Below are positions 1 to 11,444 of a stretch of 64,000 bases of DNA, piece after piece. The stretch comes from Manihot esculenta (Eukaryota > Streptophyta > Magnoliopsida > Malpighiales > Euphorbiaceae): positions 2,854,389 through 2,918,388 of the forward strand of contig NC_035174.2 of the NCBI RefSeq assembly GCF_001659605.2, read 5' to 3'. The position numbers and the translations under genes are program-made. Below the pieces are notes generated by a model. The model searched no databases. It saw nothing but the letters and a program-made list of their open reading frames with translations, and was not told the DNA's origin. The first letter of the stretch is position 1; every line of letters starts with the position of its first letter.

Positions 1-252
1 CTGCCTTCGGGGGCCTAAAGCACGCCCGAAGTGCATACATGTTCGGGGGCCGAACTTGAGGTTCGGCGGCCGAACCTGAGTCTTCCTCTCAAGACTATTT
101 TCATTCAAAACTTAATTTCTTTCTTGATTAAACCCATGAAATACATTAAAACATTTTATAAAAATATGATTTTACCCTTCTAGAGGTTTTCGACATCCGA
201 GATTCCACCGGACGGTAGGAATTCTGATATCGGAGTCTAGCCGGGTATTACA
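1..252 (-). mobile_element. Tekay-type LTR, partial, reverse orientation
   Basis: Read on the minus strand this stretch begins TGTAATACCCGGC at 252 and closely follows the first about 130 bases of the LTR at 2634, then runs into a CG-rich block with the GGTTCGGCGGCCGAACC type of palindrome. The other end lies outside the window. Its outer terminus abuts Tat-derived pol sequence at 253, so it is probably one end of a Tekay insertion into that relic. The duplication cannot be tested because the second flank is not visible. Confidence 0.85.
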
Positions 253-2520
253 CTTATCAACCCTAGCGAAATGCTTTTTCTTCATTAGAAAAGGATAAGT
301 TTTGGGCTATATGCTCAGTGGGAAAGGCATAGAACCGAATCTAGAAAAGTAGAAGCCATATTGAGAATGTCTGAGCAGACTTGTGTAAGGGATGTACAGA
401 GGCTCACAGGAAGGGTAATAGCGCTTAACAAATTCATGTCCAAGTTAGCAGAGAGATGCCTACCTTTCTTCAAGAAGCTAAGGAGAGTCCCAAACTTTGA
501 ATGGATGGAAGATTGCCAAGAGGCCTTCAAAAGGATCAAAGAATATCTCAGCTTTTTGCACGTGCTCGCGTAGCAAGAGAAGAGTTGTTGATCTACTTGG
601 TTGCATCAGAACAAGCGGTGAGCGCAGTACTTGTAAGAGAAGAGGCGAGGATCTAGAAACTCATCTTCTACATCAGCAAGGTACTTAAAGACGCCGAGGT
701 CAGGTGTATAAACATAGAGAAATTGGCATTTGCTTTGTTATTGGCAGTGAGGAAGTTCAGGATGTATCTGGAAGACCACCAGGGAGTAGTGATGATGAAC
801 CAGCCTTTGGAAAAGATCTTACACAAGCCTGAAACTTCAGGACGGATGCTAGCATAGTCAGTAGAAATCAGCCCGTATTGCCTCATTTACTAACTTCAGA
901 CAGTAATCAAAACTCAGGCCTTAGCTAACTTCTTAACTGAATGCTCCTTTACCTTGGATGAGAAAAAACAGAATGATGCATTGTCGAGTTCAAAGGAAGA
1001 AGTGGTAGGGAGGATGCCGAATCGAGCATCACGAGTAGTGGGGCAGGAATTCTTCTAAAAGGGCCTGCTGAGTTCAAAGTATGTTATACCCTATGCTTTG
1101 AGTTTATGGCGTTCAATAACATGGTAGAATACGAATCTCTTCTAAATTGAATGCAGATAGCCTCAGGGGTGGAGGCAACCGACCTCGTAATAAATAGCGC
1201 TTCGCAGATAGTAGTGAACCAAATAACAAAAGTGTACCAGGCAAAGGATCCTGTCATGCAAAGGTACTTAACTAAAGTACAAGCTCTAGAAGTCGAGCTC
1301 GAGGAGCAAGGAATCATTGTCAAGTACCAAAAAATACCTCGATAAGAGAATGAAAAGGCAGACTTACTCAGCAAATTGTCTGTGGATGAGCTACAGTAGT
1401 TCCAGGATGAAGTATATGTGCAACAAATGGACATCCCTACCTTCGAGAAGTCAGTCTCTGGCATGCAAGTTGATGAAAAGTGAAGCTTGATGACTCCACA
1501 CCTAGAATACCTTGAGACTAGGAAATTACCTCAAGAAAAAGTTGAAGCTCCAAAAATTATAGCTAAGGTTGTCAATGATCAAGCAGTAAGAGGAACCCTA
1601 TATCAGAGGTGAAAGTCCAGCCCATAACTGAGATGTGTAGGACTGAAAAAAGTAATCTAGATAATCCAGAAAATACACCAGGGGATCTGTGGAATTCACA
1701 AGGGAGCAACCACATTGGCAAATAAGATTTTTCGGCAGGGATATTACTGGCCTACAGTGAAGAAAGAAGACAAAAAATTAGTGAAGAGATGTGACATTTG
1801 CCAAAGGTTTGCCAATGCCATCAATAGCCCAACTACGCCATAATCAAGTATATCAAGCCCGTAGCCATTCTCATAGTGAGGGATAGACATTCTAGAGCTA
1901 TTCCTTAAAACAGTGGAGCAGAAGAGATTTGTAATCGCGGCTGTAGAGTACTTCTCTAAGTGGCTCGAAGTAGAGGCCGTACTCACCATCACAGCCTGAA
2001 AAGTGATAGACATCATCTATCGGTTCGGAATATCCATGACACTCATATCAAAAAACAAAAAGCAATTCGACTGCAACTCTTTTTGAGATTTCACAAGGAA
2101 CATGGGTATATGGCATAAGTTTTTCTCAGTAGCTCATCCACAGACGAATGATCAAACCAAGGTGACAAACCGAGCTATCCTCCAAAGGCTGAAAAAATGG
2201 TTAGGTGGTGCTAAAAATAATTGGGTAGCCGAGCTGCATAGCATTTTATAGGCATTTCGGACCACACCTCGGAAGGAGAAACACCGTTCACGCTAACATT
2301 TGGGATAGAAGCTGTAGTCCCCATAGAGTTACATATCCCTACACACCGGGTCTAATTCAATGATGAAAGTACCAATGGTGAAATATTGAGAAGCAACCTG
2401 GATGCCTTAGAAGAGATTAGCAATGAAGCACAGGCACGAACAACCGCCTATCAGCAGAAGGCAGCTCGATATTATAACTAGAAAGTCTGTGAGAGAAATC
2501 TGAAGGTTGGGGACCTAGTC
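253..2520 (+). pseudogene. Degenerate Tat-lineage pol fragment (RT end, RNase H, integrase)
   Basis: This is a decayed copy of the 3' two thirds of the pol gene that is intact at about 15110-17415 in the same window. Recognisable pieces, in order, are the end of reverse transcriptase, the connection domain around the CVRDVQRLTGRV motif (residues from about 385), the second (archaeal-type) RNase H near 1050-1370, the integrase zinc finger (around 1670-1810) and the DDE core (1860-2250). Many stop codons and small indels break every frame. It is truncated at both ends: a reverse Tekay LTR cuts it at 253, and it fades just after the AARYYN.K motif near 2480. It is clearly non-functional and older than the other Tat copy. 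Confidence 0.9.
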
Positions 2521-2610
2521 CAAGTGGAGCTCGTGTTGGAAAGGTCACTTGATGATAACCGAGTCATGTACACCCCAGTCCAGGTGGAGCCCGTGCTAGA
2601 AAGGTCAGAC
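2516..2610 (+). repeat. Two-copy 60-bp direct repeat after the Tat pol relic
   Basis: The segments starting near 2516 and 2576 share a block of roughly 33 bases around the string GTGGAGC, spaced 60 bp apart, with a few transitions between them. They sit immediately 3' of the pol relic, the same place where the other two Tat copies in this window carry tandem arrays. Confidence 0.6.
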
Positions 2611-2633
2611 CTTAACTGTATTAAGGCCCAATA

Positions 2634-3032
2634 TGTAATACCCGGCTAGACTCCGGTATCGGAATTCCTACCGTCCGGTGGAATCTCGGATGTCGAAAAC
2701 CTCTAGAAGGGCAAAATCATGTTTTTATAAAATGTTTTAATGTAGTGTAATGTAAAGAATTGTATTGAGAATAGAATTGTGCTTGGCCCTAGTGTATGCT
2801 AATCCCTTTTTGATACATGATCTTTTTAAGGAAAGGTTTAATGATGTTTATGTAAACCAAGCTTAATGTATGATATGTTACCCCATTGGAGCATTTGATG
2901 AGGGCTCCAATGTGGGGTTTTATGTTTATGAGTTTATGCATGCACAGGTTAAGCTTGATGAATGAAAGGAAAAAGTTTAAATTATTATGTATATGTTTGA
3001 TCATGTGGGGATTTAACAGGTATACAGGATAT
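2634..3032 (+). repeat. Truncated 5' LTR of deleted Tekay element
   Basis: It is homologous to 6038-6436. The homology ends at a GATAT shared with the internal pol sequence, which marks the deletion junction. The region that would have held the 3' end of the LTR and the primer binding site is gone. Confidence 0.92.
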
Positions 3033-3052
3033 CAGCCCTACAGGCTCGTAGG

Positions 3053-4675
3053 TTGCTCAGAAGGGGTTATCAGGGTTTTTTAGCTCATGTGAGAGAGCTG
3101 GATAGTCATGTCAGAGAGCCCGCCTCAGTGCCCGTGGTCAAAGAGTTTTTAGATGTCTTCCCAGACGAGCTGCCAGGTTTACCACCTGCTAGGGAGATAG
3201 AGTTTGAAATTGAATTGATGCCTGAAACCAGACCGATCTCTATCCCTCCCTACAGGATGGCACCAGCAGAATTGAAGGAGCTTAAGGAGCAGTTGCAAGA
3301 GCTGGTAGATAAGGGCTTCATCCGACCGAGTACCTCACCCTGGGGTGCTCCAGTTCTGTTTGTGAGAAAGAAGGATGGATCCCTCAGACTTTGTATCGAC
3401 TACAAGCAGTTGAACAAAGTCACTACCAATAACAAGTATCCGTTGCCTAGGATCGACGATCTATTCGACCAGCTAGCAGGAGCAGGTTGTTTCTCCAAGA
3501 TAGATCTGAGATCCGGGTACCATCAGTTGAGAATAAGAGAAGATGATGTGCCAAAGAAGGCATTCAGGACCAGATATGGGCACTATGAGTTCCTTGTGAT
3601 GCCGTTCGGGTTAACCAATGCCCCTGCAGCATTCATGGATCTCATGAACATAGTTTTCAGTCAGTATCTGGATCACTTTGTTATTGTCTTCATTGATGAT
3701 ATCTTAGTGTATTCCAGGAATGCAGAGGAGCATGCCCATCATCTGAGGACAGTTTTGCAGACCTTGAGGGAACATGGCTTGTATGCCAAGTTCTCCAAGT
3801 GTGAGTTCTGGCTGAGGAGCATTTCATTCTTGGGGCATGTGGTGTCAGAAAATGGAATCGAAGTAGACCCCAAGAAGGTAGAAGCTGTGGCTAACTGGCC
3901 TAGACCCACTACAGTGACGGAGATCAAGAGCTTCTTGGGTTTGGCAGGTTACTATAGGAGGTTCGTTCAGGACTTCTCTAAGATTGCGGCTCCTATGACC
4001 ATATTGACTAAGAAGAATCAGAGGTTTGTGTGGACTGACCAGTGTGAAGAGAGCTTTGAAGAGCTAAAGAAGAGGTTGACGTCGGCACCGGTGTTAGCTC
4101 TGCCAACTAGTAATGAAGACTTCACAGTGTATGGTGATGCGTCCCGTGTGGGACTGAGTTGTGTGCTGATGCAGAATGAAAGGGTGATTGCTTATGCTTC
4201 TAAGCATTTGAAGAAGCATGAGTTGAATTATCCTACACATGACCTAGAGATGGCAGTTGTAATCTTTGCACTCAAGATGTGGAGGCATTACCTTTATGGG
4301 GTAAAATGTGAGATCTTCACAGATCATAAAAGCTTGCAGTACATCTTGAGTCAGAGAGAGTTGAACCTGCGGCAGAGAAGATGGGTAGAACTGCTTAGTG
4401 ACTATGATTGCAAGATTCAATACCATCCGGGTAAGGCGAATGTCGTGGCAGATGCCTTAAGCCGGAAATCACTTGGCAGTTTGTCCCATATTACAGCAGA
4501 GAGGAGACCGGTGGTGAGGGAGTTTTATAAGCTCATTGATGGAGGTCTACAGTTAGAGTTGTCTGGTACAGGTGCTTTGATAGCCCAGATGAGAGTAATA
4601 CCTGTGTTTCTGGAGCAGGTGGCTCAGAAACAGCACGAGGACCCAGAGTTAGTGAAGATTGACAGGACTGTTTAG
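3053..4675 (+). pseudogene. Tekay pol, reverse transcriptase and RNase H part (premature stop)
   Basis: A 540-codon open stretch encodes the Ty3/gypsy reverse transcriptase ([16 protein letters not shown], then the catalytic FIDDILVYS motif near residue 217) and the RNase H domain ([14 protein letters not shown] near residue 358, then the TDHKSL motif near 421). No gag or protease precedes it. The N-terminal end is fused to LTR sequence, so there is no native start. The frame ends at a TAG (4673-4675) where the intact relative at 55832-60778 has a glutamine codon, a likely C-to-T change. After it the same frame continues into the integrase part. Enzyme motifs look intact, but no polyprotein can be made from this copy. 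Confidence 0.93.
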
Positions 4676-5940
4676 TCAGGCAAGAACGAAGAGTTCAGAT
4701 TTGACAGCAAGGGGATCCTCCGCTATGGGAAAAGATTGTGTGTACTAGATGACGTGGGTCTGAAAGGGGACATTATAAGGGAAGCTCATAATGCCAGATA
4801 CAGTGTTCACCCTGGAGCCACCAAGATGTATAAAGATCTGAAGAGAGTTTATTGGTGGCCAGCTATGAAAAGAGAAGTGGCACAGTTCGTGTCAGCCTGC
4901 GAAGTATGTCAGAGGGTGAAGCTGGAACATCAGAAGTCGGCTGGAATGCTTAACCCACTACCTATTCCAGAGTGGAAATGGGAGAATATCGCTATGGACT
5001 TCGTGGTGGGGTTACCGGCAATGTCCAACAGATTGGACTCCATATGGGTGATTGTGGACAGACTGACCAAATCTGCTCACTTCATCCCTGTTAGGAGTGG
5101 CTATTCTGTAGACAAGTTGGCGCAGGTGTTTGTTGATGAGGTGATCAGGTTGCATGGGGTTCCTGTTTCAATAGTGTCTGATAGAGGGCCCCAGTTCACC
5201 TCCAGGTTTTGGCGGAGTCTGCATAGTGCGATGGGTACCAGGCTAGACTTCAGCATTGCTTTCCATCCTCAGACTAATGGACAGTCAGAGAGGACCATCC
5301 AGACTATAGAGGATATGCTCAGAATGTGTGTGCTAGATTTTGGCGGTTCTTGGAGGCAACATCTACCTTTGGTGGAGTTTGCCTACAATAACAGCTATCA
5401 TGCTAGCATAGGGATGGCTCCATATGAAGCTTTGTATGGAAGGAAGTGCAGGTCACCTGTATGCTGGGAGGAAGTAGGAGAAAGGGCTTTGGCAGGGTCT
5501 GAGCTAGTAGAGATCACCAGCAGAGTGGTGCCCATAATCAGAGAAAGGATCAAGACTGCTGTGAGCAAGCAGAAGAGTTATGCAGATATCCGCAGAAGGC
5601 AAGTGGAGTTTCAGGAGGGGGATTTGGTATTGCTCAAGGTGTCTCCTATGAAAGGGGTGATTCGGTTTGGAAAGAAAGGTAAGCTAGCTCCACGGTACAT
5701 CGGACCCCTTGAGATCTTGCAGAAGATTGGGAATGTATCGTACAAGTTGGACTTACCTGCTTCTATGGAGAGAATCCATCCGGTTTTCCATGTTTCCATG
5801 TTACGAAAGTTCGTGTCAGATCCGGGCAAGGTTCTTAGTGAGCCTGATGGTGAAAGTCCTTTGGAATCACCACAACATCGAGGAGTGTACCTGGGAGACA
5901 CGAGAGTCTATGCTCCAGCAATACCCTCATCTCTTCTAAG
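4676..5940 (+). pseudogene. Tekay integrase part with damaged chromodomain
   Basis: It continues the same reading frame after the stop at 4675; an ATG-initiated open stretch runs from 4736. The H2C2 zinc finger ([11 protein letters not shown] ... CEVCQRVK), the DDE core ([26 protein letters not shown]) and the C-terminal [12 protein letters not shown] region are all present. Near 5848, in the stretch before the chromodomain, about 80 bases present in the intact element are missing. This shifts the frame, so the chromodomain tail is no longer read and a spurious tail runs to 6154. Loss of the chromodomain would remove the presumed histone-targeting module. Confidence 0.9.
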
Positions 5941-6037
5941 GTTAGTGTTATGTGTTTTGTATGTATGTTCATGTTTTATGCTATGCTTGTGTTGTTTGGT
6001 GAACATTCGGGGACGAATGTTCTTAAGGGGGAGAGAT

Positions 6038-6520
6038 TGTAATACCCGGCTAGACTCCAGTATCAGAATTCCTACCATCCGGTGGAATCTCGGATGTCGA
6101 AAACCTCGAGAAGGGCAAAATCATGTTTTTATAAAATGTTTTAATGTAGTGTAATATAAAGAATTGTATTGAGGATAGAATTGTGCTTGGCCCTAGTGTA
6201 TGTTAATCCCTTTTTGATACATGATCTTTTTAAGGAAAGGTTTAATGATGTTTATGTAAACCAAGCTTAATGTATGATATGTTACCCCATTGGAGCATTT
6301 GATGAGGGCTCCAATGTGGGGTTTTATGTTTATGAGTTTATGCATGCACAGGTTAAGCTTGATGAATGAAAGGAAAAAGTTTAAATTATTATGTATATGT
6401 TTGATTATGTGGGGATTTAACAGGTATACAGGATATATGTTAGGCTTGCTACGGGTCCCGGCGACCTTATGTTGACCTGGATCCTAGCGCCGGTAGCGGT
6501 CCGATTTTCGGGTCGTTACA
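6038..6520 (+). repeat. 3' LTR of deleted Tekay element
   Basis: A complete 483-bp LTR with TGTAATACCCGG at its start and GGTCGTTACA at its end. It follows a G-rich polypurine tract and is followed by the target duplication CAATA. Confidence 0.95.
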
Positions 6521-8093
6521 CAATATATAGGTCTGCTTCACATACAAGTCTAAGACTTATTTTGATGAACCAAACCAGACTTGAGCATACATATGGAAGG
6601 CCTATCTCGATTAACTTGCTGGATGGGACAACAGACCCCGTAACGTCCAGGATCATGTCCATATAATACTGAATAGATTAAATGGTCAACTGACGATAGC
6701 AAAGAACGCAGCATATCCATACATATGACTAAACGTAATTATAACAGGAAAGTACAAATGCAGAAGGATAGTTACACGTCATTAGAAAATAAAAAGAAAA
6801 AAAAAAAAGGGGACAAACCAAATCAAATCTACTAAAATATATTTTGAACTCACCCTTTACTGAATTTCAATAACATTAAAAATTATAAATATATTTTTAA
6901 AATTAGGTTAAAAGGTATTTTTCTAATATGAAGAGAATTTAAGATATATATACACGTTCCAAACACATCTATGGTACAACTAATTAAAATTTGCTATAAT
7001 CACAAAAAGAAATTAATATATTATAAGGTGATTATAAATAAATTATCAACGCAAAAAGAAATTAATATATTATAATGTGTTTATAAATAAATTATCAATT
7101 AACTTAATAATTACAATCTTAATTTAATATACGATTAAATTCAATTTAGTGAGATCAAATTTGTAACTTTGTTAAATTAAATCCCACTCGCAAATGCTAT
7201 CAAATTTTATACAATAATTTCACTGAATATTGATGAATATTCAAAAATTTCGATATATCCAACCGATTTACTTCTTACATCTCTTACTGTATTATCTTAT
7301 TTATTGGTTATATATTGACTATTTTTTTTTCTTTTAACTGGTATTGATTGAAACATGGTAATGGGCAATCAACTTACCTGAATTTGGTTCCTGTAAATTC
7401 AAAATAAAAATAATTGGGATTCATTTATTTGTATTTTCAGTCCACTATAAATAAAAATTGCTTTGCTAAGAATATATTGGTACTCTCTCAACAGCATTTC
7501 TTTTATTTTTCAGGATTGATTTACTTTAGAAGAATGAGATTTTAAAAAATTTATCATTAGAGTCAATTACATAAAAACTTGAATTTCGTTTCTTTATATT
7601 AGTCTTAGTTTTAAATATTTAGATTAAAAAGTAAATCGCCGCGGTATTAAATATAAAAAATAAAAATAAACTATGAAAAAATTGATAAAATTATTCTCAT
7701 ATCTATAGTAGAGAGCTTCTTAACCTTTTATCATACTTGTACGTTCTAGTAGCACTAGAAAAAGGTCTCCGTAACCATTAACCAGAGATGGAAACGGTGC
7801 ACGGCATATTCAAAACTGTAATTATCTCATTTCTTTTTCATTTCGAGACATCCACACACTGAATAGGGTGCTCCAGGATTTTCCAGCCACCCCTTGAATT
7901 GATCAAAGCAATCAACGCTCAGACACTAGTAGTTTTGAATGGTTTTTGGGGCTGTGATCTGATACAAAAGCTCAAAGCATTATTGTTTATGAAATCTGTA
8001 CCATTTCAGTTCAGTTCAGTTTCACTTCAACAGCTACAACTTAATCTATTACTACCATAAGAACCTAGTTGATCAGAATGTGTATGAGCAGAA
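6521..8093. other. Intergenic, no gene seen
   Basis: The first about 200 bases after the Tekay insertion are moderately GC-rich and probably continue the older, unclassified repeat into which it jumped. From about 6780 the sequence becomes AT-rich with short A and T runs and no convincing ORF on either strand. The last few hundred bases are the presumed 3' flank of the minus-strand ATS3-like gene. Confidence 0.6.
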
Positions 8094-9181
8094 TCAGAAT
8101 ATAACAGCAACAACGACTAACAGAAAAACAAACACAAACCATACTTGAACTCGTCCAACATACGCAGAAGAGGCACCTTGGCACAGATTGAATCCATACC
8201 AAGTATCTCTGGGAATGAAAACGTTGTAGTCAAATGTAACAGGATACGAATTATACGCATAAATCTTCACACTCTCTGGTTTCCAGCCATCCGGTCCAGT
8301 TCTGTACAGATAAGCATAACATATCTGATAGGCGCATGGCCCAGTTATCTGAAATGTATCGGAAGAGCACCGCTCGAATGTCTTTGTGGATGGATCATCA
8401 AGCCTTGGAGCGTAAACCTGATTTCACAACTTGTTTAAGCTTATATTTGTATAGTTTTCTTAGTTTCCAAACATGGAAGTAAAGTGCTCTTCAAAAAGAC
8501 AACATTCGATCAATTAGGAGTTGGGACCAATCAATAGATAAGAAATTTCCTAGCCACAGATTCTATCTACCTCGTTTGTCGTTAGTGACATAGTCATTAA
8601 CGACCCAGCAATCGACACGTCAGTACTGCATTTATGAACACAGGTCAAACTTATTTATGAACTTCAAAAAAAAAAAATCGTACGATCAGGATTTGTGTTG
8701 AAGTATCCGACTAATTGCTACTCTGCCATCTGTGTTGATCTCTCTATTAATATGGAAGATGCAATTCGATATTGTATTGAGAAATGAATTTGTTGATTTT
8801 TTTAATTAAAGGCAGTCAATTAATACACGCAAAAATGCAAAATCAGGGAAGGAAAAAAGCGAACCTGATTGCCATAAGCGTCTCCGAAAGAAAGGCTGAT
8901 CGCATCGCGGGTGTATTTGGGTGAGGAGCAGCTTGTTGAGATTATCACTTGGTAAGAGCAGCTTCCCACGTTCTTAATTCATCCCCCATATATATACAAA
9001 AATAGAGGATTTTAACAGCCCAGCAACGGGGAGAAGAAAGAAAATCCAAGATAACATATGAAGGTGACTTTGGAAATACCTGGATTAAACTGAGATTGAA
9101 AGAATCGAGAGCATGAGGCTTGAGGCTGATTGATTCTGCTGCTGATATGATAAATAGAAAGGCAAAGTAAAAGGCTTTCAT
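8094..9181 (-). CDS. ATS3-like: Embryo-specific protein ATS3-like, PLAT/LH2-type secreted protein
   Basis: Three exons read on the minus strand give a continuous 177-residue protein: 9181-9080, 8972-8865 and 8417-8094, with GT-AG junctions and phase-0 introns. Exon 1 encodes an N-terminal hydrophobic signal peptide (MKAFYFAFLFIISAAES) and ends FNLSLIQ. Exon 2 has GSCSYQVIISTSCSSPKYTRD and FGDAYGNQ. Exon 3 has RLDD, FERCSSDTFQITGPC, YDGWKPE-like DGWKPESV and WYGFNLC. This Cys-rich pattern is typical of plant ATS3 proteins, which have a PLAT/LH2-like beta-sandwich and are presumed to be secreted; the biochemical role is not known. The protein ends in a hydrophobic run (residues about 164-177), which could anchor it in a membrane. 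The family and exon model are secure. Expression in seed is inferred from family members only. Confidence 0.9.
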
Positions 9182-9799
9182 CGTTTTGTTAATGAACCAA
9201 GGCCAAGCGGTGAAAAACCAAAAATATGGGAGACAAGCGGCGTCGAAGGATGAAGGAAAATCTACAATAAAAAAGGTCATTCATTTGTCAATGAGCGCAT
9301 GATGTGTTGCTTTCGGTATAACTGCAGCCAGCCTAGCCCAGCCCAGCCCAGCATTAGATTGCTTGGAAGTAACGGAGGCCCTGTTCCCCTTGCATTGTCC
9401 ATGTGGAATATAACTCTTTTCGGTATAATAGCATCCTACTTCAATTTATCCTTTTTAAAGATTCTTATACAAAAAGTATGAAATAAATGGATAACTTCAT
9501 TTTGATAAAAAGGAAATTACTCAAGTATCATTGGCATATTCTTATTTTTAAAAGATAAATACTAATAATTGATTAAAAGATAAATGAATTAACAATAATA
9601 ATAAGGTTAATTTTTTTAAATTGCAAAAGGAAGTGGGGCAGAGATTTTTTTTTTTTTTTTAAACAACACTTTTAAATGGGAGAAACAGAATATAGTCCAA
9701 ACTATAACAATCTTACGATCTGATTAATTACAAACAAAAATATAATCTTAATAACAAGACAGTTTTATGATACTTTCACTCTAAAAATATAATCTTTAC
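9182..9799. other. Upstream region of ATS3-like gene, no further gene seen
   Basis: The stretch contains the presumed promoter and 5' leader of the minus-strand ATS3-like gene and then AT-rich DNA with a T run near 9647-9660. A short cytosine-rich tandem (AGCCCAGCCC type) lies near 9330-9350. No coding sequence is supported. Confidence 0.5.
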
Positions 9800-10600
9800 T
9801 TTTTCTCTGCTATACTTCTCCGGCACTCTTCTTATAGACGTCCCATTATTTTTCACTTCATTACGGTCTAAATAAACCGACTAACTCCCTGGCTCATTCG
9901 GTAAGAACCATTCATATTGATCATAAGCCGTTCTCTCCCAGAAAGAAAAGGGGGATAGAACCGGCCACCATGCAGTCAAAAACCGACCGTCTTGTGTAGC
10001 TATCTCCTCTTGGTTGCAAGCAAAAATCCGAATCCAAAAAAGCCTCAAGAATCGCCGAGTTGCCGTTGATGCAATCGTGTCCCTGTACAGTCAACAACCC
10101 GGCAGAATTCTGGCTCTCTGTGACACTGACTCAGTAGCAGCCCTCTAAAATCATTTCTCACCGGCCCACGCGTCGCTCCTACAAAACTGAAGAGCGTTCT
10201 GCGGTTACACGTGCGAACGTAGTTTTGCCAAAGAAACGTGTCTGCGTCTGATCTCGGGTTGAATCCTGTGGGGTGGGGCACATCGATATCAAGATGGTCC
10301 CAAGGGTTTCTTTCAATCAAGAGACGGGTCACGTTTTGCATTGCGGGCATGTTGAGGAAAGCAGAACCCCATTCTTTATCTTCCCACTGACGAAAATCCC
10401 ATGTGATGCGTCCAACGTGATGAAATGATCATGGCCATTGGATCGTTTCCAATAGGGTTGTTCTGTGATCAACCTCAACAGCATCTTACAGTCCCCATCA
10501 CGTCCCTGGAAAGTGTAGTTAGTCCAAAGATACCTCCTTTAGCGGATTCTGGCTCCAAAGTTCTACACTCAGGGACGGACGGATTCACCTTGGAGGCAGG
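9800..10600 (-). pseudogene. GT47 exostosin pseudogene, C-terminal half
   Basis: On the minus strand this is clearly related to the intact GT47 gene at 30800-32329. The best-preserved block (10350-10045, about 100 codons) contains NVTRLLIERNPWDHLDIDV, PTGFNPRSDAD and [11 protein letters not shown], matching the paralogue. Downstream homology continues in a different frame through the segment equivalent to the FFWKRTAYYQYEW region, and the last about 65 residues are not recognisable. Upstream, the homology stops near 10600 in AT-rich DNA; the missing N-terminal half is found at 25195-25475. Frameshifts and the split show that it is dead. It is probably a duplicate of the nearby functional gene. 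Confidence 0.9.
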
Positions 10601-10617
10601 GATGGCCTCTTGAAAAT

Positions 10618-11444
10618 TTTAAATTATGTAGAGTATTTAACATATAATAGAAAAAATTATTATTAAATTTTTATATATTGATAATTTTTATTAATTAGTT
10701 TTTATTTTAAAATTATTCAATTAAAATATTTATATTTTATAAATTTAAATTTTTATTTAATTTTAAAACATGTAATTCATTTAATTTTAATTTTTTATTT
10801 TATTTTATTTCTTTTATTTTCATTTTTTAATTTAAAAAATTTATTTTTATTTTTAAAAGTTCAACTCCAATACATAATTTTTTTAAATTATTTATTATGT
10901 AATTTAATTTTATACACTATTTCTATTATTAAAAAATAATTATCTCATTTAATTAGTTTTAATTTATTTATATAATTAAAATTATTTATTAAATTATTCA
11001 AATTTAAAAAAATAAATTTTAGATTTTTATAAATAAAAATATTCATTAATTAATAAGTTTCCGAACTATTTAAATTTAATGGACAATAAATTAAATAATT
11101 TAAATTTAAAAATACTTAAATATAAATTAAATATTATTTTTATAAAAATAATATGTTAATTTATTTAAAAATACATAAATTTTATAATAAATATTATATT
11201 AAATTGTTATATTATTTTAACAGTGATATTTTTTTATGAATTTATATGTCATGATAGTAAAAAGAGTTTATTCTATAACAAATATTATTAAAAATTAATT
11301 TTATAATAAAATAAAAAATAAATTATTAATCGATTATTCATTGACATTATTAAAAAATATATTTATAAATATTAAAAATAAAGTTGTTATTAATATATTT
11401 TAATTAATAAAATATTAAATAAATTATAATTTAATTATAATATT
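10618..11444. other. Very AT-rich segment inside the broken GT47 copy
   Basis: About 830 bases are almost entirely A and T, with no usable reading frame. They separate the C-terminal GT47 remnant from the Tat insertion point, and a shorter AT-rich stretch continues at 25141-25195 on the far side of the Tat element. This implies that an AT-rich sequence already interrupted or replaced the middle of the pseudogene before the Tat element inserted. Confidence 0.65.

Larger units (their letters stand above)
2634..6520 (+). mobile_element. Internally deleted Tekay retrotransposon with CAATA target duplication
   Basis: The element starts with TGTAATACCCGG at 2634, ends with GTTACA at 6520 and is flanked on both sides by CAATA (2629-2633 and 6521-6525), so these are true insertion borders. 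The 3' LTR is complete (6038-6520, 483 bp). The 5' LTR stops after about 399 bp (2634-3032) and runs directly into pol at the point equivalent to the start of reverse transcriptase. The last 84 bp of the 5' LTR, primer binding site, gag and protease are therefore missing. A polypurine tract (CTTAAGGGGGAGAGA, about 6022-6036) precedes the 3' LTR. The shared LTR parts differ at about 8 sites, mostly transitions. Confidence 0.95.

Noticed and set aside
6290..6475. Short ORF (61 codons) in the Tekay LTR, also at 2886-3083
   Set aside because: The same frame appears in both LTR copies because the LTR is repeated; no coding evidence.
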